From assembly GCA_025435555.1 (NCBI GenBank), contig JAIWWG010000096.1, positions 1 to 64,000 of the forward strand: 64,000 nucleotides of DNA, read 5' to 3'. A model generated the notes under the pieces. It made no database searches and had not been told where the DNA came from. It worked only from the letters and a program-made list of their open reading frames with translations. The DNA comes from Chytriomyces cf. hyalinus JEL632 (taxonomy: Eukaryota > Chytridiomycota > Chytridiomycetes > Chytridiales > Chytriomycetaceae). The position numbers and the translations under genes are program-made. Positions 1 to 11,452 of the stretch are shown here, in pieces. How positions within the stretch are numbered: the stretch's first letter is position 1; each line of letters starts with the position of its first letter.

Positions 1-84
1 CTTTCTCCTCTATAATTTAAACCATGCTTTTGAAAAAGTAAGGACATGACAGATGCATTTATCGAGCCCCCGTTGCCGCAGCCT

Positions 85-1341
85 TCATCCCTCAAATAGA
101 ATTTTTGTCAGCGCCGGAAGGTGCGCGTATTGATCAATCAGCTGTGCTCCAGTCACCGCTTGGTTCTGTGAGGGCCCCAGAAATAGGAGCTGCCTCCCGT
201 TCTGTTCAAGAACTCAATACAAAACACACGCATCAAAATCAGACAAACTTACAGCGTTAAAAACGGGAAGACCAAAATAGTCGGACCAAAAGTCTTCATA
301 GTATGCATCTTGGTATCCCGTCATTAAACAGTACTGCACGTAAAGCTCTTGCTTCGTAAGGCCCTGTTGCTGGAGTGAATGTTGTCGCTGAAGATGTGGA
401 TGCGAGTGATGTTGTTGTTGCTGAAATTGCTGATACTGCGACATGTGTGTGGGTAATTGGCATTGGAATTTGGTGCTCCCCGAGTTGATAAAAGGCGCAT
501 TGGCCTGATTCAGAATCTGGCTCCCATTTAAGCTCATTTTGGCCGGCATATTCACCCGGCGTGTTTGTTGCTGTGGTTGTGCAGTGTGAAAGGTTTTCGG
601 TGTCGTTGGGGGTTGTGAAAAAGTTCGATTTTTGTTGATGGGGTTGTTTGGCATGGCTGTTTCGCGACCGAGAACATTTCTTGAGTAAGGAGTGCCGTAT
701 TTTATGTGTTGTTGTCCAGCCTGTGGTGCTCGTTGTCCCGGTGATTTGGCCTGTTTGTTGGATGGCATCTCGCTCGCACCCGAAACCTGACCTGTCTGCT
801 GTTTGAAACTGCGAAGAACTTCGTCGAGACATGGACCGGGCACTGTTTGCGCAGAAATGGTGGAGCACGATGAAATTTCCGAATCAGTTCGAATCGCCAC
901 TTTATCGCCCGCTTTAGCTTCGCTTGTTGTCGTAGCTTCAGGCTCATGCTTTATCGGCTTATCGTTAATGGAAGCGGGGTTTGCATTTGTGTGGGTTGAG
1001 TCTGGCGCGTTCGACAAAAGGTATAACATAGAATTTTGCGTGTCGTCCATCAGTGGAGTCGGAAGTTGAATTTGAGGAGTTTGAACATTGGCGTCTTTCG
1101 CGGGCGAAGCAATCGGTGTTCCAAACGAGAGCTGCGTCAGATCTGACGTGGAAAAGACCGGTGCTGAAACTGATGCCGGCATCGGCGGCGGTATCTGCGG
1201 TGCCGCAAGTGGCTGTTGAGCTCGACGGCGGGAATGAGGCTTTGAAGTTGAGTTTGATTTGCGGACGGGTGTGGCGTTGTTTACGTGCTTCTGCGTGGGT
1301 GGCTGAGCCGTTTGAACTTGGTGCGGCGGCAGCATACTCAT
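85..1341 (-). CDS. Hypothetical Gln/Pro/Ser-rich protein, 2 exons
   Basis: I do not recognise a family. The first exon (1341-253) starts at an ATG and encodes about 363 residues, mostly low complexity: Pro/Ser/Thr-rich at the start, then Gln/His-rich runs near residues 300-330. It ends in a more ordered segment containing YVQYCLMTGYQDAYYEDFW. A GTAAGT donor at 252 and a CAG acceptor at 202 define a 51-nt intron. Splicing keeps the frame and adds about 38 residues (NGRQLLFLGPSQNQ...) to a stop at 85-87, giving about 401 aa. Without splicing, the reading frame stops at 214. The spliced C-terminus, with its aromatic and acidic residues, looks like the conserved part. A long Gln-rich tail before a short folded end is common in transcriptional cofactors, but no function can be assigned. 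Confidence 0.6.
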
Positions 1342-1479
1342 TCTGTTTCGTTGAACAACTGTTCAGGTGTTGTTTTTGTTTTGACACGCAAGGAAAACAA
1401 CAGCCCTCAAAATTACATAATTTTTAGCACGCAAACTTCATAACTCAGAGCCTGGACGCAGTAAAATAAACAGTTGGGA

Positions 1480-3780
1480 ATGGAGCACAGATCAGGCTAA
1501 CGTGTACTGATGCATTTTTTTAAGCTGCAACTCCCGTTCCAGCCGCGTTTCTGGACCTCCGCAAACTAGATTCTTCGTCTTATTTCTGCTATGCTTTCTC
1601 TCAATGGTATAAATTCGGTTTCACAGCAATGTTATGGCAAGATGCGTTCGACATGTTGGTAGAACTGAAAAATATCATGGTGCAAAAGCCAAAGAATCAG
1701 AGGCCGTTACTGTCCAGACAAGTGCTTGAACGCAGCTTGTTCCACAGACACAAATGCTCCATCTTCGCTGAAGTCAATAAAATGAGGGGAAGCAACGTTA
1801 GAATTTCAAAAGGACACCTGCGATCCACCTTCCAGAATCTGAGCAACAGGAATCCATCGCATAACCAATCCAAATAGCTTTAAATATGCAATTTATCGTC
1901 TCAATCTGTATGGAATATGTTTTGGGGGTCAATAAGGCTGGCAAACTTGATCGCATTGTGGGATTTTATGACAGCCCAATCAAATATAAAAAAATAATCC
2001 AGAACCTCACAGTGCAATGCCCATTGCAATCGTGAGAATGATCATTTGCGGTGACGATGCGAGCAATCAGATAGGGGCCCAGGACACGCTCGTCATCTCT
2101 CACATCAAACCTAAATCAATCGGAATTGTCTCGGGTCCGCGCCGTTGCCCTCTCACTTGCAGCGTGGACAATTGTCAGCCTAGCTCCAAACATGCCGAAC
2201 TTCATTATTCGCATTGAATGGTTCCTGCACTTTCTCGAGCATGAACTGCCGGCGCCAACCTCCAACAATCACCATGCAGATAGTCCCCAAATCCCCTGTC
2301 GAACGCGAACATTGTTTGAGCGAAAACGTGTGATTCGAAAACTTTTGCGCTGTCAGTCGAAATACAGCCCTGCTTTTGTTTTCTTCGTTGGCCAACCCCA
2401 AGATTGCAAACGGATAACGAAATATTACGCACGCTTCATCTGGGCGTGTATCGAGTCGCATTGACCATGGCTCGCAGGCTGAAGTAATATTTCTACGAGA
2501 AGCACGCATTGGGCCTAATCCGACAAGGACACAAGTCTGAGTTTGAGTTACTGTTGGGGCAGGATTAGTTCGACGGAGGAACAAGCGAAAAATACTGTCT
2601 CACGGGGAAAGAACGGGTTCGAACTTCCAAAGCCCTTTTTTCGTCCGAATCTATCTCCACGGATATGAAAACGTCAATTCCAGCAGTTCGTGCTTCCAAT
2701 AAACCACAGTGTACCGGCTTAGTTTTGCCTGCTCCAGTTCCAGATACAGTTTGCGCGCAGCGTTAGCGATGCGCGAGTAGGGCTGGCCGCCGAACTTCGT
2801 GTTGAACTGGCTGGACTGCACCTGCGGAATTGACAAGTTTCTGCCTGTCATGCCATCTTCATTCGCATGAACTTGAGCGGCGAGAGAATGTGCGGTATCG
2901 GTGCATGCAGATGCGCTCTATTCGGACGTATTTTGGGACTTGTTTTCTGTCGGGTTTATTTTTCGCGGTGGGTTGACGCCAGAAGTGGGATCTATGCGAG
3001 TGGCTGATTCGGGATCGAACTCGCTTTCGTTGCTGGGAAGGACCCTCGAAGACAGAGTATTCGCGCTCCTATCTACATCCATCCAGCAAGTGCCACGCTG
3101 TTTCGCATGCGCAGTATCGACACCTGAGTCTGTAGTTTCGCGTGGATGCCTGCGCCCCCAATGCACGCGCCTGTTTCTAGGAATTATTCTTCGTCAAAAA
3201 GGTGAACATCCGTCTTCCTTCTCCCCAGCTTTCCCCAACCCCCCGACTCCCACTTCCACCACATCGAAGGTAGGAGCACAGTCCTGCTTCTACAGCTAGG
3301 ATACTGTTCTTCTTTCACACACCCCACATCTTCCCCCGTCATTTGCTTGTTCAGTTGACCTGCACTAACGCGTTCATTTTCCTCTCATCACTCCATCACT
3401 GATACACTAGCGATCCAGCATGCAGATGATTGATATTCCAAGACCCTTCAAGAGTTTAAAATAGATATTATAGGTAGAGTGTATCCTTTTTGATTTCCTT
3501 TGCAAACGTCGATCTTCTCATTCCGAGCACGGTCAATCGAACTCTCGTCTATGGAACATTTGTATCAAACAAACCCAGCTTTCATGCCGTGATATGGCCG
3601 GATGAGCGCGTTGTCGCGGAGTGCTGTCGGTCAGGACAAATGGACGCTGTAAATCCCTACTGCCCCCCACTTTCCTCCTGTAAATCCCTGTCATCCTTCT
3701 TTCCCACCCCTTTGCAATACGTGTCATAGTATATCTCCAATCCTCTTTTGTTTCAAAAGCAGATTAGAAATTAAATTCAA
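1480..3780 (+). repeat. Repeat R copy 1, non-coding upstream part
   Basis: This stretch recurs, diverged, at 32500-32891 plus 36815-38900 (same strand) and at about 17940-19890 (opposite strand). Landmarks are the segment near 1545-1570 (GCGTTTCTGGACCTCCGCAA, also near 32595), the segment at 1890-1940 that matches both flanks of element C and so represents an unfilled insertion site, and 2880-3180, repeated at 18780-19050 (inverted) and 37750-38060. No reading frame is conserved across copies, apart from a possible reverse-transcriptase-like zinc-knuckle remnant on the minus strand (2980-3150). I see no gene here. Confidence 0.55.
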
Positions 3781-4560
3781 CGACACTGGCCGCCGGGACA
3801 CTTGCCAATGTACTTTCGCCTGAACTGGATGGCATAGCAAACTTCAGGGGTGACAAGAAGACGCAGAGGAGTTCCTTGCGTACCTTCTTGATGGCTTGCA
3901 TGAGGAGCTATTAAGCAACTGATCTGTTGGAAATTTGAGTGCTAGTAAAAAGAGAACTGACCTTTTCTGGCATCCAGCACGCCGTGGTGCAAGCATCAGC
4001 CCTTCATCATCCGACGGAAGTTTCAGTAACACCGACATTGAGGGGCGGATTGATGATACTACGGCAACGCCAATGGTTCGAGTCTGTCGAGATTTATGCC
4101 ACTTATGAACTAGATCCAATGTCAACATGAAAATAATTTACTCGTTCTTGCAGACACCGATTGCCCAAATATTTGGGGGCAACATACACACTATTGTGAA
4201 AGCGCCTGGTGACAAGGAAAAATTCATCGTTGAGCCGATTATGTCCCTGCCTCTCGACATTGCGATATATGTCCTTCAAGGTTGGGTTTTTTCACTGTAG
4301 TGTTTTCTAACTTGCGTCCGTTGTTTTTGATTAGCCTGGACGCGTTTCATCCATTGAAGATGCACTTCTTCACATGACAGCGCCGGAGACAATTTCTGGT
4401 TATAAATCTGTCGCTGGGTTTCCTTTAAAGTGAAACTGTTTTGGAAAGTACGTATGAATGATGTGGCGAGCTGTGTTGAAACTTTGTTTATTTTGTGGTC
4501 AATAAACTGCTGGTCTTTTCTTGAGTTTTTCAATTGTTTTGCAACTTAATTGTTGATCTC
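3780..4560 (+). pseudogene. USP10-like deubiquitinase, middle-exon fragment
   Basis: This holds fragments of the same peptidase C19 gene that is intact at 38919-41222. Readable pieces, in order, are [20 protein letters not shown] (about 3850-3912), an APIAQIFGGN-like block beginning at 4150 and ending SLPLDIAIYV (about 4270), and the exon SSIEDALLHMTAPETISGYK (about 4335-4405) preceded by a TTAG acceptor. The reading then breaks, and the gene's 3' tail follows at 4440-4520, similar to 41285-41350. There is no Cys box and no His box in this piece, so it cannot encode an active protease. The neighbouring 5.3-5.9 kb fragment carries the missing ends, which suggests that one copy was rearranged. 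Confidence 0.65.
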
Positions 4561-5280
4561 CAGAGCAGTGCTTGCAGTTTTTCTTTCCCTCCTTTGTTGA
4601 GTGCTAGCACCGATGTTTCCAATTGACTTACCGCGTGAGAGTGGATAGAAACTCCGCTTTCGCACGAAACGAAGCAGTTTTCGAGAGCTGCTACTGCCGT
4701 CCCAGACGCGTTTCTGGACCTACAAACCAGAGTCCTTGTGTTCATTCGCTGTATGGTCTTCAGCTTTACAGTTATGTCATGACAAGGTCTGCTTGATGTA
4801 TTCAGTAATGAATTTCGCGAGTGCTTAAAAATCGCAATGTTTTGTTTGTTTAGACATGCCAAGCAAAAGAATTGTCAACGAAAGGTGACTCCAATTAGAA
4901 TCCTTTCCCACATCGGCATAGGATCATAGTCTTGATGCTACTGCTGGGGATAGTACTCTCAGTGGCACAGTCGATCTAAATATCACCTTCGCGACGTTGG
5001 GCATGAAACTGGCTGGCAAGTTCTATCACGTGATATTGGCTGGACTTGCTTTGCACCCTTATAACCATGTCCTTCCCACGCTTTTGAAATACATCATAAA
5101 CTGGTTCCTGAAGTCTTTTTTCTTTCAGTTGTAGATGAAAAGTGTGTCCTCCCACGAAAATTACGTGACCATCAAAAGGCACTCACACCTGGGCAATGGA
5201 GTTCAAGAGGTTTTTGAAAACAAACTAGTGATAGACTGTCAAAAGGAGCTACCCCCCGGAGATGTTTAACGGTGCGTTTC
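4560..5280. repeat. Repeat R, segment between the two USP fragments
   Basis: The segment is shared with 41420-42060. On the minus strand at 4650-4720 it could encode RNASGTAVAALENCFVS; nearly the same peptide is readable at 41545-41595 on the plus strand and a shorter version near 32590 on the minus strand. It is therefore a conserved block found in both orientations relative to the USP copies. The part at 5100-5260 matches 41930-42060 closely (for example GTGACCATCAAAAGGCACTC in both). No complete gene is visible. Confidence 0.45.
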
Positions 5281-5946
5281 TCGCGGCAGATTTAGTCTGA
5301 ATACTGCCTGCTAATGCCACCACTTTGCAAAACAGATTTCTTTTCTTCATACAACATGTCACAAAAAAACTCACGCCATCAAACCTCGCGGTTTAAAAAA
5401 TACTGGAAACATGTGTTTCATGAACGCAGTTCTTCAAACACTGCTTCACTGCACGCCGTTTTTTAATCTTTTAACGCAACTCGGGGAGTTCAATTTGAAG
5501 CATGTGGTAAAGTTTTTGTCAGAATCTTGCCTGCAAATTTCCAGGTGGTTTTGACAAAACAAACATTTTCAGATTCCTTCCTGCACATTTTAATTTTGCA
5601 TTTAAAACGGTTTGTGTATGACTACACGGCTGGGGGCACACAAAAAGTACAGAAGCTTGTCAGATTTGAAATTATTCTGAAAATCAAAACTGAAAGTCGT
5701 GTCGCCAACTGGCAGAATAGCAAACCAGGTTTTTGAGTGCACGCTTTTTGCTGGTAAAAATAACCCTCCTTTTTGTGGATTGCTCATGCAAATTGTGAGG
5801 TTATGTCTTGATCACGCGCGTTTTCATTTCTGCACAGTTGTAAATCAGCATGGGCATTATGCAGAAAGCGGTCATTACACCTGCGATGTATACCGAAAAG
5901 ACAAGGAATGGCTGCGAATTGATGATGAATACATCGACAGCAACTG
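5280..5946 (+). pseudogene. USP10-like gene with internal deletion (Cys and His ends only)
   Basis: The Cys box reads GLKNTGNMCFMNAVLQTLLH (about 5388-5447), with the catalytic Cys present. Directly after a donor-like GTG|GTAAAG (about 5511) the sequence jumps to the exon that in the intact copy begins VDLTKQSF, here VVLTKQTFSDSF...LHLKRFVYD (5545-5620). The last exon contains ESGHYTCDVYRKDKEW (catalytic His) and IDDEY, then a stop near 5946. The middle exons, including the QEDAEEF region, are missing from this piece and lie instead at 3.8-4.4 kb. The C-terminus is also about 25 residues shorter than in the intact paralog. A short non-functional product is the likeliest reading; a mini-protease is possible but unlikely. 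Confidence 0.6.
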
Positions 5947-6334
5947 AAGTCACAAAGGAGTGGGTGGGATGACTGGCAGGCATACATGCTGTTTTACTCG
6001 CATATCTGATGAGGCTGCGTTCCGCCAGCAGCGTTTGGCTGTTTTCCTGTCAACTTCAAGTGACGTGGCACAAGGCGGCGTCATGAGTTTAATAAAAATT
6101 AAAATTAAAAAACCTTGCGCTGGGGAACTTGAGACTTAATGTTCAGAAAGCGTTATGAAAATAAGGGTGACCCGGCTGTTGAAATTTGTTTTCTTTGTTT
6201 TGAGAGTGACAGTGCCTTTAGTTTGTCTGCCTGCTCTTTCTTGACGCTATCATTTCCTATACCCGTCAGATTTGCACATAAACGATTGGCTCCACAAAAA
6301 GCAAAACTCTGCACTCGTTAAAACTATATTTTTT
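5947..6334. other. Intergenic, 3' side of USP fragment
   Basis: This 390-bp stretch lies between two convergent units. At 5990-6120 it still resembles the 3' end of the USP repeat: the segment around GAGGCTGCGTTCCGCCAGCAG recurs near 44515-44540. I see no gene. Confidence 0.4.
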
Positions 6335-9300
6335 CTATTCGCTCAAACGATTCAAACACTGCAAACCCCGAACCGTAACAACCCTGTCCATCTGAACCGC
6401 AAAAAGAAAACACTCCTTTGCCTCCTTTAACCGCGACGCATTCACACTCTCCCCAATAACAGCACTGTCCTTTAAAGTAGCACCCAACCCGCTCCAACAT
6501 TCAAACCCAAACGGTCCCGTCAGTCCGCCAAAGTAACTCGACAACCCACGAGATCCGCTCCCAGAACCCCGCATTTTACTCCGCTTACACGCTTGTTCGA
6601 ACCAGTATTCCGATTCTGCGGCAGCATCGATTTTCTTCATTTGATAGCATTTCGCCAGTTCAACGCATGCGGGGATATGGTGGCCGTCAAGTGCCAAGCA
6701 CGCGTGCAGTTCGTTGATGATCATGTCTAACGATACCGGCGGTTCTTGTTGCACCGCTGACGGTATCGTGCTGCCCGCGTGTGAATGAGTTGAAGCGGGT
6801 GACCCTGTACGCAATCTCCCGGTTGCAGGGTTCAAATTTGCGGCCAAGGAATGGGAACTGCCTTTAATGGATGCTGATTTTGCTTTGATGGAGCCCAGGG
6901 ATCGGGTGCTTGAAGTTGTGCCGTGTTTGATTGTGAATGTGGAGTAAACGCTTGGGCGGCGGGTGCGGCCTTCTTGGAGGAGGGTTTCGTCGTCGAGGTC
7001 GGTGGATTGGTACTTTGATATTAAAGTGGCTTTTCGCGGTGTAGCGGCGTTTCGAAATCGGGCAGCTTTTAGCATGGCATTCTATGGAATGAGAGAAGAG
7101 CATATTTTTTTCAGTGACAGTGCAAGGTTGTCCGTGGTGGCTTCAAACTTACTCCGAAACAAACATCTGCCAAAACGCGTCTCAAAGTTGAATCAGCAAG
7201 ATTCCAGCTTTTTGGGCTACTCGATTCCTCCTGGCGCTTATTTGTCGCCGTATTCGGAGCAGCTCTTGCAATTCCTCCTCCCCTCTTTGCTTGCTTAGCT
7301 GGCATAGGGATGTGGGCTTCACTCAAGAATCCAGTGCTACCCCCAACCGAGCCACTTCCTTTAAACAGCAACGACTCTCGACCGCGCACTTTTTGATCCA
7401 GCGCAACAAGTGTTTTCGCAAGCTGCTCTGCCTCAGCCAACGCGAGTTGAGCATCCACAAAACAATCCAGATCCGTGTAAAGCGACGCGGCTATCATCCA
7501 AAGACAAATTTGGAGATCATACATCCGGAACGAGTATCCAAAGTACGGCGGAGATACGGCAATGACAACATTTTTCCCTGTCGCTTCTGTGGACATGCGT
7601 GAGTGTTGAGCACCGGCACCGATTGTGGGTGTTGTTGAGGGCATTTTGTCGGTGCGTTCGAGTTTGGGGGATTCCCGTGTGAATGAGGCGTCCGAGCTTG
7701 CGTATGAGTATGCGACGGGTGTGACGGCTAAACTTGGGATTGCTGGTTGCTGGTTGGTTGTATCCATGGACCGGATAAGTGGTGTAAACATTTGCGAAAA
7801 CAGGCTAAAAAGCGGTTGTAGCGCTTCCAGAGCTGCTTTGGGGCCTTCCATTTTACGCATGATCGATAGCTGCGTGAGTTTGAGGCTGTGAGAGCGGGGG
7901 ATTCGATCAGCTTTTCTATCATTTCTGTGACTTGAACAATTAAACTCACTTGAACAAATCTTCCTTGACGCGAACAGGAATCGAGTCCCATACGATAATA
8001 GCCTCCGAATCATCAGATGATTCATCTGAAATCGCCACCACGGACGGTGCAACCTCCAAAGCCTCCTTCCAACCAGCCTCACACACGTCACTAGCTTGTT
8101 CGTATCTGCGCAGCGATGATAATAACAGAGAAAGCAGGTGCCATGAAGAGACGGAGGTTGAACTAATTTGCAGAGATTCTTGTATAGCTTGAATCGCTGC
8201 GGGAACCTACACCGTTTTCTGTGTAAGTACTATTGACACCAACCGCCTTTGGAAAACACTCCTGACCTCTCCCATCTCGCCCAATTGCAAAGCCGTTTGA
8301 TACAACAAATTCCAGTCTGATTTTGAATCTCCTTCTTCGTAACATTGCGCGCTTTCTCGAAGTGAATGTAAAGCGTTCGTTTGAAAGTCTTTACGCGCAT
8401 GCGAGCTTGTCACTTCTAATCCGAGCTCGCCGTATACAACTCCTCTCACGTTGTGAACCCTTGCCAATAGTTTCTGCATGTCTTCTTTCGAAATTTTTGA
8501 AGACTTGTCGGCGTTGAGGATTTCGAGAGCGTGATCGACGTATATGCGGGCCGTGTCAAGCTAGGTGGGGGTATATTGATCAGTGAAACGTGTGCGCTGG
8601 TATGTGCTCAAAAAACTTACCAAATTATCATCGCCCCGAAACCAGGCCAAACACACGCGCGCACCACCAATCAACACTCCCACGGCATCCGCATCACTTT
8701 CTTCCGCCACAATGCCACTAAACTCAACATCATGTTTCTTTGCATCCTGTACTGCTTCGTTACGCCGCTTTGTGTACAGTTCATGGTATGCTTTGAATGC
8801 GAGAAGTGCTTCAGAGACTTCAGCGTCCGAAGCGCTGTCGCACAAGTGGCCCAGTAAAGAAGAGAATGCATGGGCCAAGTATCGAAGCATTTTCAGGTTT
8901 TGGAAAGTATGTTTGGTGGCGCGGTACATGATCTAGTGGTGAATGAAGGGTGAGTAGAAGCAAGACAGGGGAGACATTCCACAGGTTTGTACCTCAAGCA
9001 CTCTGTACCCACGCTCGACAGACTCCCAAACTCCACTTTCGCCTGTACAAAATTCAATGATTGCAGACCATTCAAACATTTCCACGACACGTTCGTGTCT
9101 CACGTCCATCAATTTTTGCTTAGCGGCATCATTTCCGCCCGCAAATTGAGGAAATGGACACGCTTGAACAGCGAGACTTTCGTATAAAGGAAGCAGGGTT
9201 TGGAATTCTGTTGCGACTGATTCAGAAATATGTGGAGGGAAAATGATTTGAGATGCAGAGAGTCCAGAGAATGGGGACTTGGATTTGAAGGGGTGCAGCT

Positions 9301-10482
9301 TTTCGGATGCGATGGGGTCATCTGGCTGTGGGATTTGGGAGTTGGATTGAGCGGATGGTTCTGTGGCAAGAGCTGACAGGTACGATCTCAAGACTGTGGT
9401 TCGCTTTGATGGACAGAATGGAGTTGGGAGTTGTGCGAATGCAAAGTTGTACTTTTTCGAAGTTTCAATCAAATGTGCGTGGTCGCTGAGAATTGGGAAG
9501 TTGGTCTTCAGTAATTTCCAGTCAGCCAAGCACATAAAAACTCACTTCTTCTGACGCGATAACCCCACAATTAAGTACATGACTTCTTCAGACCAAGCTG
9601 TCCATTCATCGGCCGAGATTTCCATCGAAGCATGCGCGATTTTGCGCACCTCTGCGTTCGTGATTGCTGCAATGGATGGAGGAGCGAATGGCTTTTTGCT
9701 CATGAATGAGGCGGCCAAGTCCAGGCAAGTCGATGCTTGCGACCAATCTTGGATCGCAAGAAACGCTTGTCCTGTAGTATATACACACATTATTAATACC
9801 ACGCGAGAAAGGGCAACGTAAGGCATTGTTCTATACCCAGGACACATGAAGCAATCAAGTACAGAATCTGATTATACACTCCAGCACTGTCTGCCAAAAT
9901 ATCGATACGGCGTTTCCCTTGAACATCCGCTTTCAGCACTTCTTCTTGGAGGAGAGAGATGGTTTCTGCAGGTCGACCTGATGCGAGCGATATCCTTGCG
10001 AATAGGATTAATCCGTGCTGTAGAAAAAAAAAGGCAGAAGCGGGGGGTTGTGTTGTGAGTTATCGAAGGGGGTGCGAGAAAACCATGGGTCGATATTGGT
10101 TCGTACCATTCTGAAAATGGGATCGGAGTCCGCCTTCATCGATACGCTCAATCCTGCCTTGAGAGCATCCAATTCGGCGGCAAGTGCATTTGAAAGTGGG
10201 TTGTATTGTAGATTCGGCGACAGTTCGTGGGATATGATTTCATGGTCGAGATCCGATAAGAACGCTTCGATCGCTGACAGATCCAAGTCTGCCGAGGCGA
10301 CGGATGGGTTAGAGGCCAATTTCGTTGGAATAAATAGGCAGAAAGCAACCTCGTTTTCGAACGGCAATTCCGGTGATGTCCGCATAGAGACTGGCTGAGC
10401 TCGGTTTCGTCCTTGCTGCGTCCTTCGGCAGTGGCGCGAGCAGCCGATGGAGCCCGAGTGATCGTAAGATGTCAACACTCAT
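6335..10482 (-). CDS. TTC7/Ypp1-like tetratricopeptide protein, about 10 exons
   Basis: Similar to TTC7 (animals) and Ypp1 (yeast), the TPR subunit that with EFR3 anchors phosphatidylinositol 4-kinase III-alpha at the plasma membrane. Splicing the minus strand gives roughly 1,190 residues of helical repeats. Examples are HGLILFARISLASGRPAETI (after the acceptor near 10022), AFLAIQDWSQASTCLDLAA, LDTARIYVDHALEILNADK, and a C-terminal block with ELHACLALDGHHIPACVELA and LKEAKECFLFAVQMDR, as in the family's last TPRs. Introns are 40-65 nt with in-frame joins, for example E|VPAAIQAIQESL near 8200 and G|NAMLKAARF near 7070. The start is uncertain. I prefer the ATG at 10482 followed by a short intron; an ATG at 10385 in unspliced sequence is the alternative. 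The aprataxin stop lies about 85 bp upstream on the same strand. Confidence 0.8.
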
Positions 10483-10567
10483 TAAAACTCAATCTTTATT
10501 TATATTTCCGAGTTCAACACTTTATCAACTGCTTCGATTTCACGGAACAGGGTCACTCCCGAATTCC

Positions 10568-11354
10568 TCATTTTTGTGTCAAATGGGCCTCCAGGTGTCG
10601 CTTGAGCTCTGGCATGTTTTTGACGGTCTTGAAGCACTTGTGGCAAACAAGCGGCCCCTTTAGCAGAGCTTCGTACAGGGGCGGGTTCATCTGCGCAGCA
10701 GCAACATATGGGTGGCGAAAACACGGTGTTGAGCATGTTTTCGTGCGGTGCTGCCGAAAAGGAGTGGTATCTCACCTCAATCGAACCTACCACTGCCACC
10801 TTTTCAACCACCTCATCCAGCGGAACAAAAAACTTTGTAGTGAATGAGTTCCAGTGTTTCTTGTTTTTCAGCGCGGGAGAAATCATGTCGTCTGAGAGAA
10901 TGTGGAGATGCAAATGCGCCATGGATGGGATTGCGTGAAACCCTGCGCGCAAGTTTGATTCAGGGAATTCTTCTTGGAGGGTCTTGAACACGGATTGGAA
11001 CGATTCGAGGAGGGAAAGATGGGCGGTTGAGAGGGATTGAACGTTGGTTGCAGTTGTGTTTCGCGGGAGGGCCAAGAAGTGTTTTGAGGACTGTTGGGGT
11101 TGAATGAGTTATTCGATAAGCGAGCGACAGATGCAGATTCAAAGGGATACCTTTGGGAATGCGTCATAAATGACAACCATCTCATGGTCAAACGACTTTA
11201 CGATGGAGGAGTCAAAGGACTCGGGGCTGTCGACGTATTGTTTGAGCACGTTCTGCCACGGCTGGAATGCATGCTTCTTTGCTGGAGGGAGGGTCGCTGC
11301 AGCAGCGGTCAAGGCTGAGCTAGATTCAAACGCACGCTTTGACAACTTGGACAT
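10568..11354 (-). CDS. APTX: Aprataxin-like DNA adenylate hydrolase
   Basis: Aprataxin (yeast Hnt3) removes AMP from abortive DNA-ligation intermediates, in the nucleus. Three exons (11354-11151, 11090-10776, 10690-10568) join in frame to 213 residues. The HIT domain carries AFPKSSKHFLALPR and the catalytic histidine triad in SMAHLHLHIL, followed by KNKKHWNSFTTKFF, a hallmark of the aprataxin branch. The last exon encodes the C-terminal zinc finger: PLVCHKCFKTVKNMPELK then RHLEAHLTQK and stop. The protein lacks an N-terminal FHA domain, as in fungal Hnt3, so it is a compact, apparently complete enzyme. Its start lies 98 bp from the divergent WW gene, so the two probably share a promoter. The frame at the first intron (P-K|S-S-K) supports the spliced model. 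Confidence 0.92.
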
Positions 11355-11452
11355 GTTTCATTTTTATGGGCACAGCACCACTCGTTTTGGATTGTTGGTT
11401 TTCGTTTGGAAATAAAAATATTATAATATCGGCAGTGTGAAATAAATAAAAA
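11355..11452. promoter_or_regulatory. Short bidirectional promoter region
   Basis: Only 98 bp separate the start codons of aprataxin (minus) and the WW protein (plus). The centre is A+T-rich (AATAAAAATATTATAATATC at 11413-11432). The geometry implies a shared divergent promoter; no specific factor site is recognised. Confidence 0.45.
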
